A DNA stretch of 64,000 nt from Ornithinibacillus massiliensis (GTDB lineage Bacteria > Bacillota > Bacilli > Bacillales > Amphibacillaceae), in the NCBI RefSeq assembly GCF_018310345.1, contig NZ_JAGXBY010000001.1, forward strand, positions 62,001-126,000, in the 5' to 3' direction. The translations under genes were made by a program, and so were the position numbers. Numbering within the stretch: the stretch's first letter is position 1; every line of letters starts with the position of its first letter. Of the stretch, positions 1-9,735 are shown in pieces. The notes beneath the pieces were generated by a model. The model saw only the letters and a program-made list of their open reading frames with translations, was not told the DNA's origin and ran no database searches.

Positions 1-70
1 TATAATTATATGGTTGTTATCAACTATGTATTACATAGATGATATAAAAAAATAAAAAGGGGAAAAAAAT

Positions 71-625
71 ATGAAAAAATTCTTGTTACTATTTGTAGCA
101 ATCCTACTAACTGTCACTTTAGTTGCTTGTACTGAGGATGAATCATCTTCAAGCGATAAGGGCAACCAAGATTCTGACACAAACGCCAGCGAAACTGAGA
201 ATAATTCTAGTGAACCGGAAGATGAGGAAGATTCTGATGAGCAAGAGTCTAGCGAATCACAAACCCTCTCTATTGGAGATACTGCCGAAGTTGATGGAAT
301 CAAATATACATTGAAAAGCGTATCACTTACAGAAGAACGCAATGAGTTCGCAGATACTGAACCAGCTATGGTTGTAAAAGTGGAATATGAAGTAGAAAAT
401 GGAAAAGAAGATGAGATTCCTGTTGGTGCAGATTTAGAAGTATATGATGGAACTGGCAACAAAATGGATTCTTACCCATTAGATAACTCAATGGGTAGTT
501 TACAACCAGGAAAGAAAATGCAGGCTACTCAACACTTTGGAATTGAAGAAGGTCCTATCGAAATCTATTTTAAACCTTTGATCTCTTTTGAAGATCCAGC
601 TATTTTCAGTGCTGATGTTGAATAA
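71..625 (+). CDS. DUF4352-type lipoprotein
   Basis: Predicted secreted lipoprotein of 184 residues. The first 20 residues form a lipoprotein signal peptide ending in the lipobox LVAC, so the mature protein would start at Cys20 and be anchored to the outer face of the membrane. A Ser/Glu/Asp-rich low-complexity linker (about residues 22-65) tethers a C-terminal domain (about 66-184) with the pattern IGDTAEVDGIKYTLKSV, typical of DUF4352 immunoglobulin-like domains. The function of this family is not known. The RBS AAAAGGGGAAAAAA precedes the ATG and a strong terminator follows directly, so it looks monocistronic. The domain call is by recognition only. Confidence 0.8.
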   Translation: MKKFLLLFVAILLTVTLVACTEDESSSSDKGNQDSDTNASETENNSSEPEDEEDSDEQESSESQTLSIGDTAEVDGIKYTLKSVSLTEERNEFADTEPAMVVKVEYEVENGKEDEIPVGADLEVYDGTGNKMDSYPLDNSMGSLQPGKKMQATQHFGIEEGPIEIYFKPLISFEDPAIFSADVE

Positions 626-628
626 TTA

Positions 629-664
629 ATATGGTGTGCTATTGGGCACACCATATTTTTTTAT
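629..664 (+). terminator. Rho-independent terminator after the lipoprotein gene
   Basis: The inverted repeat TATGGTGTGC / GCACACCATA with a short loop is followed by a run of T on the plus strand. Confidence 0.85.
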
Positions 665-768
665 ATAAAACGAACTTACATTCTAATACGCATTTAAAAG
701 CTTTATAAGATGGAATTACTTAATTGACTTATAGCATCTATTCCTTGGCCACTTCTGATTTACTTCAT

Positions 769-810
769 AAAAAAATAGCAAGAGGTGAAATGGATTAACC
801 TCTTGCTATT
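769..810 (-). terminator. Terminator of the tRNA-Arg gene
   Basis: A 13-bp perfect stem (AATAGCAAGAGGT and its complement) is followed, reading on the minus strand, by a T run. It lies just downstream of the minus-strand tRNA. Confidence 0.8.
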
Positions 811-826
811 AATACGTTTTTACGAG

Positions 827-899
827 TGCCCACGGCAGGATTCGAACCTGCGACACACGGTTTAGGAAACCGATGCTCTATCCCCTGAGCTACGAAGGC
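827..899 (-). tRNA. tRNA-Arg (anticodon CCT)
   Basis: The minus strand folds as a cloverleaf. The T arm is GCAGG-TTCGAAT-CCTGC, the D arm is of the form GCTC..GGG..GAGC, and the anticodon loop TTCCTAA gives anticodon CCT (arginine AGG). The acceptor stem has one T-T mismatch. The 3' CCA is not encoded. A terminator follows. Confidence 0.85.
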
Positions 900-1076
900 A
901 TATGGTTAGGAACATTCCTTATTATACAAAAATCCGTAATAAATTCAAAGTCCAAAATCTTAACCCCTATACCAAATTTTACTTTCTAATCCTTTAAATC
1001 GAGTATAGATAGCGCTTTTGTAGTATGATAAAATTAAAAGATATCTGTCTGATTTCATTTGATTGGGGGAACTAGA

Positions 1077-1721
1077 ATGACAGAGGTCCCATTTATTGCA
1101 ATAGAAGGACCAATTGGTATTGGTAAAACATCGTTAGCAAAACGACTATCAGATCATTTTAACTTCTATTTATTAAAAGAGATTGTAGAAGAAAATCCAT
1201 TTCTAGGGAAATTTTACGACGACATCGATGAGTGGAGCTTTCAAACAGAAATGTTCTTTCTTTGCAATCGATTTAAACAACTAGAAGATATTGAAACAAA
1301 GTATTTGTCACAACGAAAACCTGTTGTTGCAGATTACCATATATCGAAAAATATGATTTTTGCCAAACGTACCTTACAAGCGGATAAATTTGAGAAGTAC
1401 GAAAAAATATATCATATCCTCACCGCAGACATGCCTGTTCCAAATATGATGATTTATTTACATGCAAGCTTGGATACCATCTTAAATAGGATCCAAATGC
1501 GCGGTAGAGAAATTGAGCAAAATATTAAGGCATCCTATTTAGCTCAGCTTGCAGAGGATTATGAAGCCTATATGAATGAATTTGAAGTGATGCACCCTGA
1601 TATTCCAGTCATCCGTATCAATGGTGATGAAATGGATTTTGTTCAATACGAGGATGATTTAACGAAGATTATCGAGCAAGTACAAAAGCAATTGAAGTCT
1701 TTTGAAATAGTATCTAAATAA
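1077..1721 (+). CDS. dgk: Deoxyguanosine kinase (Dgk family)
   Basis: Purine deoxynucleoside salvage kinase, phosphorylating deoxyguanosine with ATP. The sequence follows B. subtilis Dgk closely: P-loop GPIGIGKTS near the N terminus, the EIVEENPFLGKFY segment, the ADYHISKN segment (family DRS/DYH substrate motif) and the RGREIE lid region. A start at ATG 1077 gives 214 residues; it is preceded by GGGGGA at good spacing, and the upstream in-frame TTG at 1059 has none. It is followed 33 bp later by the paralogous dck, so the two form an operon. The dgk-dck pair near serS is the usual Bacillus arrangement. Confidence 0.93.
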   Translation: MTEVPFIAIEGPIGIGKTSLAKRLSDHFNFYLLKEIVEENPFLGKFYDDIDEWSFQTEMFFLCNRFKQLEDIETKYLSQRKPVVADYHISKNMIFAKRTLQADKFEKYEKIYHILTADMPVPNMMIYLHASLDTILNRIQMRGREIEQNIKASYLAQLAEDYEAYMNEFEVMHPDIPVIRINGDEMDFVQYEDDLTKIIEQVQKQLKSFEIVSK

Positions 1722-1754
1722 TAACTTTTAACCTTTAATAAGAGGAGATTAACG

Positions 1755-2438
1755 ATGAACTTACGCGAAAAATATCATATCCCAAATGATAGTATCATTA
1801 CAATCGCTGGTACGGTTGGAGTAGGGAAGTCTACGATGACAAAAGCATTAGCCAATGCATTAAACTTTAAAACATCCTTTGAAAAAGTGGATACCAATCC
1901 ATACTTGGAAAAGTTCTATGCAGACTTCGAACGATGGAGCTTCCATCTACAAATTTATTTCTTAGCAGAACGTTTCAAGGAACAGAAGAAGATTTTTGAA
2001 TATGGTGGAGGTTTCGTCCAAGACCGTTCGATCTACGAAGATACTGGAATCTTCGCCAAAATGCATTATGAAAATGGAACGATGTCAAAAACAGACTATG
2101 AAACATACACTAGCCTATTTGAATCCATGGTGATGACACCATACTTCCCACACCCAGATTTACTCATTTATTTAGAAGGTTCTTTTGAAGAGGTTCTGAA
2201 ACGAATTCAAGAGCGTGGGCGTGAAATGGAAAAGAGTACACCGATTTCTTACTGGGAAGAAATGTACAATCGCTATGAAAACTGGATCAATAACTTCAAT
2301 GCTTGTCCTATCCTAAGAATTAACATATCGGACTATGATTTAATGGAAGATGATACTTCAATCGAACCAATTTTAGAGAAGATTGGCCATTTCATTCAGC
2401 AGTCAAGACGTTGGGAAACAAGAGAACTTATTAAATAA
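1755..2438 (+). CDS. dck: Deoxyadenosine/deoxycytidine kinase
   Basis: Salvage kinase for deoxyadenosine and deoxycytidine, paralogous to the preceding gene. The P-loop is GTVGVGKST, the DRS motif occurs in FVQDRSIYEDTG, and the lid is ERGREME; FYADFERWSFHLQIYF is nearly identical to B. subtilis Dck. It has 227 residues against about 217 in B. subtilis. The RBS AAGAGGAG lies 8 nt before the ATG. It is the second gene of the dgk-dck operon and ends at a terminator. Confidence 0.93.
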   Translation: MNLREKYHIPNDSIITIAGTVGVGKSTMTKALANALNFKTSFEKVDTNPYLEKFYADFERWSFHLQIYFLAERFKEQKKIFEYGGGFVQDRSIYEDTGIFAKMHYENGTMSKTDYETYTSLFESMVMTPYFPHPDLLIYLEGSFEEVLKRIQERGREMEKSTPISYWEEMYNRYENWINNFNACPILRINISDYDLMEDDTSIEPILEKIGHFIQQSRRWETRELIK

Positions 2439-2445
2439 GCAAGAC

Positions 2446-2481
2446 AAATGGTACATCCTAAGCGATGTATCATTTTTTTTT
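2446..2481 (+). terminator. Terminator of dgk-dck
   Basis: The stem ATGGTACATC / GATGTATCAT is followed by nine T residues. Confidence 0.8.
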
Positions 2482-2566
2482 GGAAAAATTTTTATCTACT
2501 TTAAAACGGTATTAACCCATGCTTTGCAGTATAATAAAACTATCATGTGGGAAAGGAAGAAATACC

Positions 2567-3307
2567 TTGCATACAGGAGAAAGTAATATTCAGAGCCTAA
2601 AAGAAATCCGTAAAGAATTAACTCGTTTTATGATGTCTTATAAATTTGGTCTCGATGAAATGGATACAAAAATACAAATTTTAAAAGAGGAATTTCAACA
2701 TATACATGACTATAATCCAATTGAACATACGAAAACAAGATTAAAATCTCCAGAAAGTATTTTTAAGAAAATTACGAGAAAAAATATTGATTTTAATCTC
2801 GAATCTATTGAGCATGCTATACGGGATATTGCGGGAATTCGGATTGTTTGTTCCTTTATTTCCGATATATATATAATTAGTGATTTATTGCAGAATCAAA
2901 AGGACGTTACAGTTGTAGAATGTAAGGATTATATCAAAAATCCAAAGCCTAATGGGTATCAAAGTCTTCATTTAATAGTTAAGATACCGGTTTACCTATC
3001 TGATCAAATGAAAGAGGTTTATGTTGAAATACAAATTAGAACGGTTGCGATGGATTTTTGGGCTAGTTTAGAACATAAGATTTTTTATAAATATAGTAAG
3101 AATGTTCCAGAAGATTTAACGAAGGAGTTAAAGTTTACCGCAACTGTAGCCTCTGAATTAGATTATCGGATGGAGAAGCTTCATAAAGAAATCAATAAGC
3201 TGAAGGAAAGCGAAGCGAATGAGTTTGATTTACTACATTCGGAGCTTAATAACGAGAAATATTATATCCCAATCGCCTTATTAGAATCATTTCTGGGGAA
3301 AGAATAG
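2567..3307 (+). CDS. Small alarmone synthetase (RelP/YwaC-like)
   Basis: Single-domain (p)ppGpp synthetase with no hydrolase, TGS or ACT domain. The RelA/SpoT synthetase signatures are visible: RLKSPESIFKKI, RDIAGIRIVCSF, NPKPNGYQSLHL and the EIQIRT strand with the catalytic Glu. The segment YNPIEHTKTRLKS and the length match YwaC (RelP) better than YjbM (RelQ). No ATG is well placed. TTG 2567 has AAGGAAGAA upstream and lies downstream of a TATAAT at about 2530, giving 246 residues; an in-frame ATG at 2519 would lie upstream of that -10 box. It transfers pyrophosphate from ATP to GDP/GTP in stress responses. It stands alone. Confidence 0.88.
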   Translation: MHTGESNIQSLKEIRKELTRFMMSYKFGLDEMDTKIQILKEEFQHIHDYNPIEHTKTRLKSPESIFKKITRKNIDFNLESIEHAIRDIAGIRIVCSFISDIYIISDLLQNQKDVTVVECKDYIKNPKPNGYQSLHLIVKIPVYLSDQMKEVYVEIQIRTVAMDFWASLEHKIFYKYSKNVPEDLTKELKFTATVASELDYRMEKLHKEINKLKESEANEFDLLHSELNNEKYYIPIALLESFLGKE

Positions 3308-3317
3308 TGCAAAAATG

Positions 3318-3350
3318 AAAAAAACCGCTACAATATAGCGGTTTTTAATA
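3318..3350. terminator. Bidirectional terminator
   Basis: AAAACCGCTA and its complement form a stem with A and T runs on both sides. It can serve the alarmone synthetase (plus) and the tRNA-Ser gene (minus). Confidence 0.75.
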
Positions 3351-3379
3351 TCTCCAATATTTATGCGCTTTGTTTAAAA

Positions 3380-3472
3380 TGGAGGAGGTAGAGGGATTCG
3401 AACCCCCGCGCGGTTTGACCCGCCTGTCGGTTTTCAAGACCGATCCCTTCAGCCAGACTTGGGTATACCTCC
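3380..3472 (-). tRNA. tRNA-Ser (anticodon TGA)
   Basis: A class II tRNA of 93 nt on the minus strand. The acceptor stem is GGAGGTA/TACCTCC, the anticodon loop CTTGAAA gives TGA, the long variable arm is GGCGGGTCAAACCGC-like, and the T loop is GGTTCGAATCC. A CCA end is encoded. It lies downstream of serS, as in other Bacilli. Confidence 0.92.
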
Positions 3473-3607
3473 GTTAACGACAAATATTAATATACAGGAT
3501 TTGATTTTTAATGTCAACATGATTATAACGTTTTTTTAACGAAACAAAAATAAAAGACTTTTCCAATTTGAGCAACAATTACTAAACGCCTTGTAAAGGA
3601 GTTATGA

Positions 3608-3724
3608 AGCTGTTTAGGCAGTTTACTCTAGACATTTCCTCTCTAAAAGAGGAAGGATACCTACTAACCAGTAGGTATCGGAATCATCCTCCATTGCTAG
3701 ATTTTCCTAACCTAGACAGCTCCA
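3608..3724. repeat. Imperfect nested inverted repeat after serS
   Basis: The outer arms AGCTGTTTAGG and CCTAGACAGCT, a middle pair CTCTAG/CTAGAT and a central perfect pair GATACCTACT/AGTAGGTATC (loop AACC) make a roughly 110-nt stem with bulges. It has no coding frame and no clean T run. It could be a processed 3' structure of the serS mRNA or a miniature repeat remnant. I do not recognise a family. Confidence 0.5.
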
Positions 3725-3730
3725 ATCCAT

Positions 3731-5005
3731 TTATTTAATAAACTCTACTCCACCCATATAAGGAACCAGCACTTCTGGCACTTTGACAGAACCGTCTTCT
3801 TGTTGGTAATTTTCTAAGATTGCTGCTATCGTACGGCCGATTGCAAGACCTGAACCATTTAAAGTATGAACGAATTCTGGCTTACCATTTGCTTCTCTTC
3901 TGAAACGAATGCCAGCGCGTCTTGCTTGGAAATCTTCAAAATTAGAGCAAGAAGAAATTTCACGGTAGGTATCTTGGCTAGGAATCCAAACCTCAAGATC
4001 ATATTTCTTCGCAGCGGTAAAGCCTAAGTCACCAGTACACATGCTCATGACGCGATATGGTAATTGCAGTAGCTTGAGTACTTTTTCCGCATGTCCGGTT
4101 AGTTCCTCTAATGCTTCATAAGAGTCCTCTGGTTTAACAAATTGAACCAACTCTACTTTATTAAATTGGTGCTGACGGATTAAACCACGTGTATCACGAC
4201 CAGCAGAACCCGCTTCAGAACGGAAGCTTCCACTAAACGCAACATACTTAGTCGGTAGGTCTTCTACACGAAGGATTTCTTCGCGATGATAGTTTGTCAC
4301 CGGTACTTCAGCAGTTGGTACCATGAAATAATCCCAGCCTTCTAATTTAAACGCATCCTCTTCAAATTTAGGCAGCTGACCAGTTCCTGTCATGCTTGCA
4401 CGATTGACGATGGTTGGAGGGAGCATTTCTACATAACCATGCTCATCGGCATGTAAATCCATCATAAAGCTCCATAATGCACGCTCTAGTCTAGCTCCAA
4501 GACCTTTATAGAATACAAAGCGGCTTCCAGTTACTTTTCCAGCTCGTTCAAAATCAAGAATATCTAAATTAGTTGCAATATCCCAGTGTGGTTGTGCTTC
4601 AAATTTAAATGCTGGTACTTCTCCCCATTTACGAGCTTCTATATTGTCATCTTCACTTTCACCGACTGGCACACTTTCATGTGGAATATTGGGAATAGAT
4701 AGCATGATTGTTTGTAATGTTTCTTCAATCTCTCTTAATTCATCATCGTATTCTTTTATTTGGTCACCAACTTGACGCATTTCTTTAATCGCTTCATCAG
4801 CATCCTTTTTTTCCTTTTTCAGCTGTGAGATTTGCTTGGTTACTTCATTTCGTTTTGCCTTAAGTGCCTCCGTCTTGGTAATTAATTCACGACGACGTTC
4901 ATCTAGTTCACCAAAGCGATCTAGCTCAGATAGGTCTTCACCGCGATGCTGCAGCTTTCCTTTTACTTCTTCAAAATTATTGCGTAAATACTTCATGTCT
5001 AACAT
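3731..5005 (-). CDS. serS: Seryl-tRNA synthetase
   Basis: Charges tRNA-Ser with serine. It has 424 residues, the normal size. An N-terminal antiparallel coiled-coil arm (about residues 1-105, rich in Lys/Glu) is followed by a class II catalytic core with motif 2 ([20 protein letters not shown]) and motif 3 ([16 protein letters not shown]). The start is ATG 5005, with a good RBS on the minus strand. The gene is controlled by a T-box leader immediately upstream, so its expression should rise when uncharged tRNA-Ser accumulates. Confidence 0.97.
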   Translation of the reverse strand: MLDMKYLRNNFEEVKGKLQHRGEDLSELDRFGELDERRRELITKTEALKAKRNEVTKQISQLKKEKKDADEAIKEMRQVGDQIKEYDDELREIEETLQTIMLSIPNIPHESVPVGESEDDNIEARKWGEVPAFKFEAQPHWDIATNLDILDFERAGKVTGSRFVFYKGLGARLERALWSFMMDLHADEHGYVEMLPPTIVNRASMTGTGQLPKFEEDAFKLEGWDYFMVPTAEVPVTNYHREEILRVEDLPTKYVAFSGSFRSEAGSAGRDTRGLIRQHQFNKVELVQFVKPEDSYEALEELTGHAEKVLKLLQLPYRVMSMCTGDLGFTAAKKYDLEVWIPSQDTYREISSCSNFEDFQARRAGIRFRREANGKPEFVHTLNGSGLAIGRTIAAILENYQQEDGSVKVPEVLVPYMGGVEFIK

Positions 5006-5021
5006 TTACATTTCCTCCTTT

Positions 5022-5265
5022 TATAAATACAAAAAAACCCTCATCCCAAAAATAGGGACGAGAGTTTATATTCCCGCGTTGCCACCCTTGTTGAAGAGTA
5101 ATCTCTTCCGGCTCTAATCGTGTTAACGGTACGTAACCGGGTTTACTTACTATTATTTCGGTAAACCAGTTCAAGGATGGATTCACAGCAGATTTTCATC
5201 GATTCGCACCAACCATCGACTCTCTTTGGAAAATAATACTGTTACTATTTCCTATCATAACTTTT
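5022..5265 (-). promoter_or_regulatory. T-box leader of serS
   Basis: The minus strand carries the T-box core AAGGGTGGCAACGCGGG (5072-5090), preceded by the long stem I region. It is followed by a terminator (stem of ACTCTCGTCCC type, loop, GGGATGAGGGT, then T run, about 5027-5068) that competes with the antiterminator. The probable specifier triplet is TCC (plus-strand GGA at 5179-5181) in the GTGAATCCATCC segment; the codon assignment is inference, but serine fits the downstream gene. Confidence 0.93.
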
Positions 5266-5357
5266 CTAAGTTCATTTTTTAGTTAATCATTATATTAGCT
5301 AATTTTTGTAAAAAGTGCAAGTTTTATTCTTAGATTGTTTTAGTTAACCATCATTCA

Positions 5358-5398
5358 TTAAAAAAAATCACTCGCCATAATTGATTATGACGAGTGAA
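5358..5398 (-). terminator. Terminator of dacA
   Basis: The stem TCACTCG-CATAA/TTATG-CGAGTGA is followed on the minus strand by T residues, just beyond the dacA stop. Confidence 0.85.
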
Positions 5399-5420
5399 CA
5401 TAATTACACATTATTATTTT

Positions 5421-6755
5421 TCAAGAAAACCAACCTTTAACCATATCGACAACAGAGGAGAAGATTCCGCTAAAGAAGTCACCAACTGCACCTAGTGCTA
5501 GCATGAACCAATTGGATTTTTCAACTGCCTCGTCCGCGATTAAATCTACTGATAGATTAGTAGTATTCGTGATATATCCATAATCATTATCACCAGTAAA
5601 TACTAGTTGTGCTGTACCGATTTTATCGCCTTTTTTAACTGGTGCTACTAATTCGCCATCTTCATTTAGCTTATCTTCATCGATGTTGTATTCTAATTTA
5701 TACAGCTCTTCGTCTCCCTTTTTAATTGGAAGGGAGATTTCTTCACCGATGGAGACTGCTACTTGATCTTCTTTCCCTTTTGCTACAGGAATTGTTTCTT
5801 TATCCTTCAGCTGATAGCCAGCAGCAAATAGTTCTTTATTTTCAAATTGACTGAAACCGTAATCCATTAATCTAGCAGTCTGCTCAAATCGAGCTTCCTT
5901 ACTATCTGTACGCATGACAACAGTAATCAATCTTCTTCCGTCACGTTCTGCTGTACCAGTAAACGTATAACCTGCTAGACCAGTGTAACCTGTCTTCAAT
6001 CCATCGATTCCTTCATAGTAGAACTGCTTGAGATATGTTGCTTCATGTGGCAGCATCCAGTTCAAGTTCTCTACTTTATATCCTTCGAATTCAGTCTCGA
6101 TTTGACTAGAAATATCCAGTGCGTGTGGATAATCATTAATTAAGTTATAAGCTAACAGTGCTAGAGAGCGAGCTGAAAGCATGTCTGTTCCGTTTGGATC
6201 CGTACCTTCTGGATAGTTATCTCCAAGCGAGCTATTATCTAATCCAGTGGAGTTAACAAATTGGAAATCAGGAAGGCCCATTTCTTCTGCCTTTTGATTC
6301 ATTCGTTTTACAAATTCACCTTCAGAACCAGATACTAGTTCAGCAAGGGCAATGGTTGTCCCATTATCAGAGAAGATGGCCATTGCTTCATATAATTCCT
6401 TTACAGTATACGGTTTATCTTGTGTTAGACCAATACCGGAAAACTCAGGGTTAGCTGAGATGCTATATGCGTAATCACTAATTTGTGTTGTTGTTTCCCA
6501 TGTGATTTCCCCATTTTCAATCGCTTCCAAAACAAGATATTCTGTCATAATCTTTGTCATACTTGCTGGTGGAAGGGCAATATCAGGGTCTTTGGCATAA
6601 AGAACTTTCCCTGTATCCGCATCAACTAAAATAGCTGATTCAGCATCTAATTCTAATTCTTGAGCTTGTATATTCGTAGGTTGTGCTATAAATGATGTCA
6701 TGGCTACTAGAATTGCTAGAGACACCATTAATAATTTTGAATAGATCTGTTTCAA
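5421..6755 (-). CDS. dacA: D-alanyl-D-alanine carboxypeptidase (PBP5 type)
   Basis: Low-molecular-weight penicillin-binding protein that trims the terminal D-Ala from peptidoglycan pentapeptides on the outer membrane surface. It has an N-terminal signal peptide, the serine peptidase motif SMTK (in PPASMTKIM), the SDN motif (in FSDNGTT) and the KTG motif (in DGLKTGYT). A C-terminal beta domain follows, with a terminal amphipathic anchor helix (FFSGIFSSVVDMVKGWF). The TTG at 6755 is the likely start, because GGTGGAGGT lies 7 nt before it; the frame is open for 9 more codons to a TTG at 6782. It is monocistronic between guaB and serS, as in B. subtilis. Confidence 0.95.
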   Translation of the reverse strand: MKQIYSKLLMVSLAILVAMTSFIAQPTNIQAQELELDAESAILVDADTGKVLYAKDPDIALPPASMTKIMTEYLVLEAIENGEITWETTTQISDYAYSISANPEFSGIGLTQDKPYTVKELYEAMAIFSDNGTTIALAELVSGSEGEFVKRMNQKAEEMGLPDFQFVNSTGLDNSSLGDNYPEGTDPNGTDMLSARSLALLAYNLINDYPHALDISSQIETEFEGYKVENLNWMLPHEATYLKQFYYEGIDGLKTGYTGLAGYTFTGTAERDGRRLITVVMRTDSKEARFEQTARLMDYGFSQFENKELFAAGYQLKDKETIPVAKGKEDQVAVSIGEEISLPIKKGDEELYKLEYNIDEDKLNEDGELVAPVKKGDKIGTAQLVFTGDNDYGYITNTTNLSVDLIADEAVEKSNWFMLALGAVGDFFSGIFSSVVDMVKGWFS

Positions 6756-6999
6756 TGTTGTGACCTCCACCCTATATTTCAATGCTTTTATTTTTATAGA
6801 ACACCTTTCCTATTTTATCATAAATTTAGCTATTATATAAACCCTCATCTCGCTTATTCTGTCGTAAATAGGTAGTTTTACTTATGCGTAATTTTTACCA
6901 ATTACTAGAGTTACTAGCTTATGCTTTTAGTAACATAATGAGAAATGCGCAGGGTACCCAAAGAGACCGCTATGATTACATACTTTCCTATCCCCAAAA

Positions 7000-7057
7000 G
7001 AAAAAACCGAACTTAATTGAATTCTAAGAAAGAATTACAATATCAGTTTGGTTTTTT
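7000..7057. terminator. Terminator between guaB and dacA
   Basis: The long stem AAAAAACCGAACT...AGTTTGGTTTTTT lies just after guaB on the minus strand. The rest of the dacA-guaB gap (6783-7000) shows no gene. Confidence 0.75.
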
Positions 7058-7096
7058 CATAGGTACGATTATTTTTCAGCCTATTCCCTTCAAAAA

Positions 7097-8590
<1,494 letters not shown>

Positions 8591-8761
8591 TTAGTAGTGA
8601 AAACAAAGGTAAAAGAATATTATATCTATCTCTGGGAAAGCTAATACGTATATCTATTGTTATATACAATACGCCAACCGAATCATAATTTCAATAAGAG
8701 ATTGCTGGTAATTTAATGTTCATATTTTCAAATTTTTCTATCAAAAAAGAGGAAGTATTTT

Positions 8762-9718
8762 ATGCGTTTTTCGGAAGATATTCAGTCGTTTTACACCTAT
8801 TTACAATCACAGCAAACCGCCCAGAAATATTTATATCACTGCTACCTGCAATTAGAAGATGTCGATGCCGAGCGGAAAAGCTACGAAAATTGTAATGTCT
8901 TTATGTATTGCTTAAACCATGGAAAAGAATATTATCGTGCAGGTGAACAACTTGATTTAGTTTTAAAACCTGTCATGTTTTTTTATGGGATGGCCCATCT
9001 ATTAAAAGCATGCTTACTAACGAAAAGACCGGATTATCCTGAATCTACCTCTGTGCTAGCACACGGTGTATCAGCAAGAAAGCGGAAAAAGAAGGACTAT
9101 AGCTTTTTAGAAGATGAGGTTAAGCTACAGCATAAAGGATTATTTCCATACTTTTCACAGCATCTCTTCGGCATCAAACAGCTGCCGTTTGAAAAAATTA
9201 CGATGAGAAGTTTATTTAGCCTTATTCCAGAGCTAATCACTTACTTTGCGTTAGAACAGGATCAAAGCTTGATCCCAATTGGGAAAAGGGGGGATAGATT
9301 AATCCGTATCCCAAAAGAAGTTTGCGATCATTATCATATGACAGAAAATGCGTTAATCAAACGGATGAAAGATTATCTGTCTTTCCAGGAAAGCCAGATA
9401 GATTCCGAATCGATTACGATCCACTTAACAGATACCCTTATCCAAACCGTAAGCCCTTTTCAAATGGACCTGGATGGCATGATCTATCTCCCTACTGATC
9501 GACAACTCTTTTTTCCACTATCGGAAATAATGGTACACTATTTGCTTTTATACAATCTTAGTATGCTATCCCGTTATGAAGCAGAATGGTGGGGAGAATT
9601 ATTAGCAACGAAGCCGGATGCGGATTATCCATTCATCTCAAGCTTTTTAACGATTACCCAAAAGAAGATTCCACTCTTAATTGGAGAATTTCTTCATAAG
9701 AAAATAGAGGGGCAGTAA
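8762..9718 (+). CDS. yaaC: YaaC family protein
   Basis: Protein of 318 residues matching the YaaC family found beside guaB and gyrA in Bacilli. The pattern FFYGMAHLLKACLLTKRPDYPESTSVLAHGVSARK is split here as FFYGMAHLLKACLL and STSVLAHGVSARKRK. There is no signal peptide or membrane segment, so it is likely cytoplasmic. The biochemical role is unknown to me. It is transcribed away from guaB and toward the HD-GYP gene, with which it shares a bidirectional terminator. An RBS (AGAGGAAG) precedes the ATG. Confidence 0.85.
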   Translation: MRFSEDIQSFYTYLQSQQTAQKYLYHCYLQLEDVDAERKSYENCNVFMYCLNHGKEYYRAGEQLDLVLKPVMFFYGMAHLLKACLLTKRPDYPESTSVLAHGVSARKRKKKDYSFLEDEVKLQHKGLFPYFSQHLFGIKQLPFEKITMRSLFSLIPELITYFALEQDQSLIPIGKRGDRLIRIPKEVCDHYHMTENALIKRMKDYLSFQESQIDSESITIHLTDTLIQTVSPFQMDLDGMIYLPTDRQLFFPLSEIMVHYLLLYNLSMLSRYEAEWWGELLATKPDADYPFISSFLTITQKKIPLLIGEFLHKKIEGQ

Positions 9719-9735
9719 GCTGCTCCCTCTATACT
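9704..9735. terminator. Bidirectional terminator (yaaC / HD-GYP gene)
   Basis: The near-perfect palindrome ATAGAGGG..CAG/CTG..CCCTCTAT spans the convergent gene ends. Confidence 0.75.

Noticed and set aside
4977..5186. 69-residue frame in the serS leader
   Set aside because: The sequence is the T-box RNA; the frame carries the T-box and terminator stems and has no RBS.
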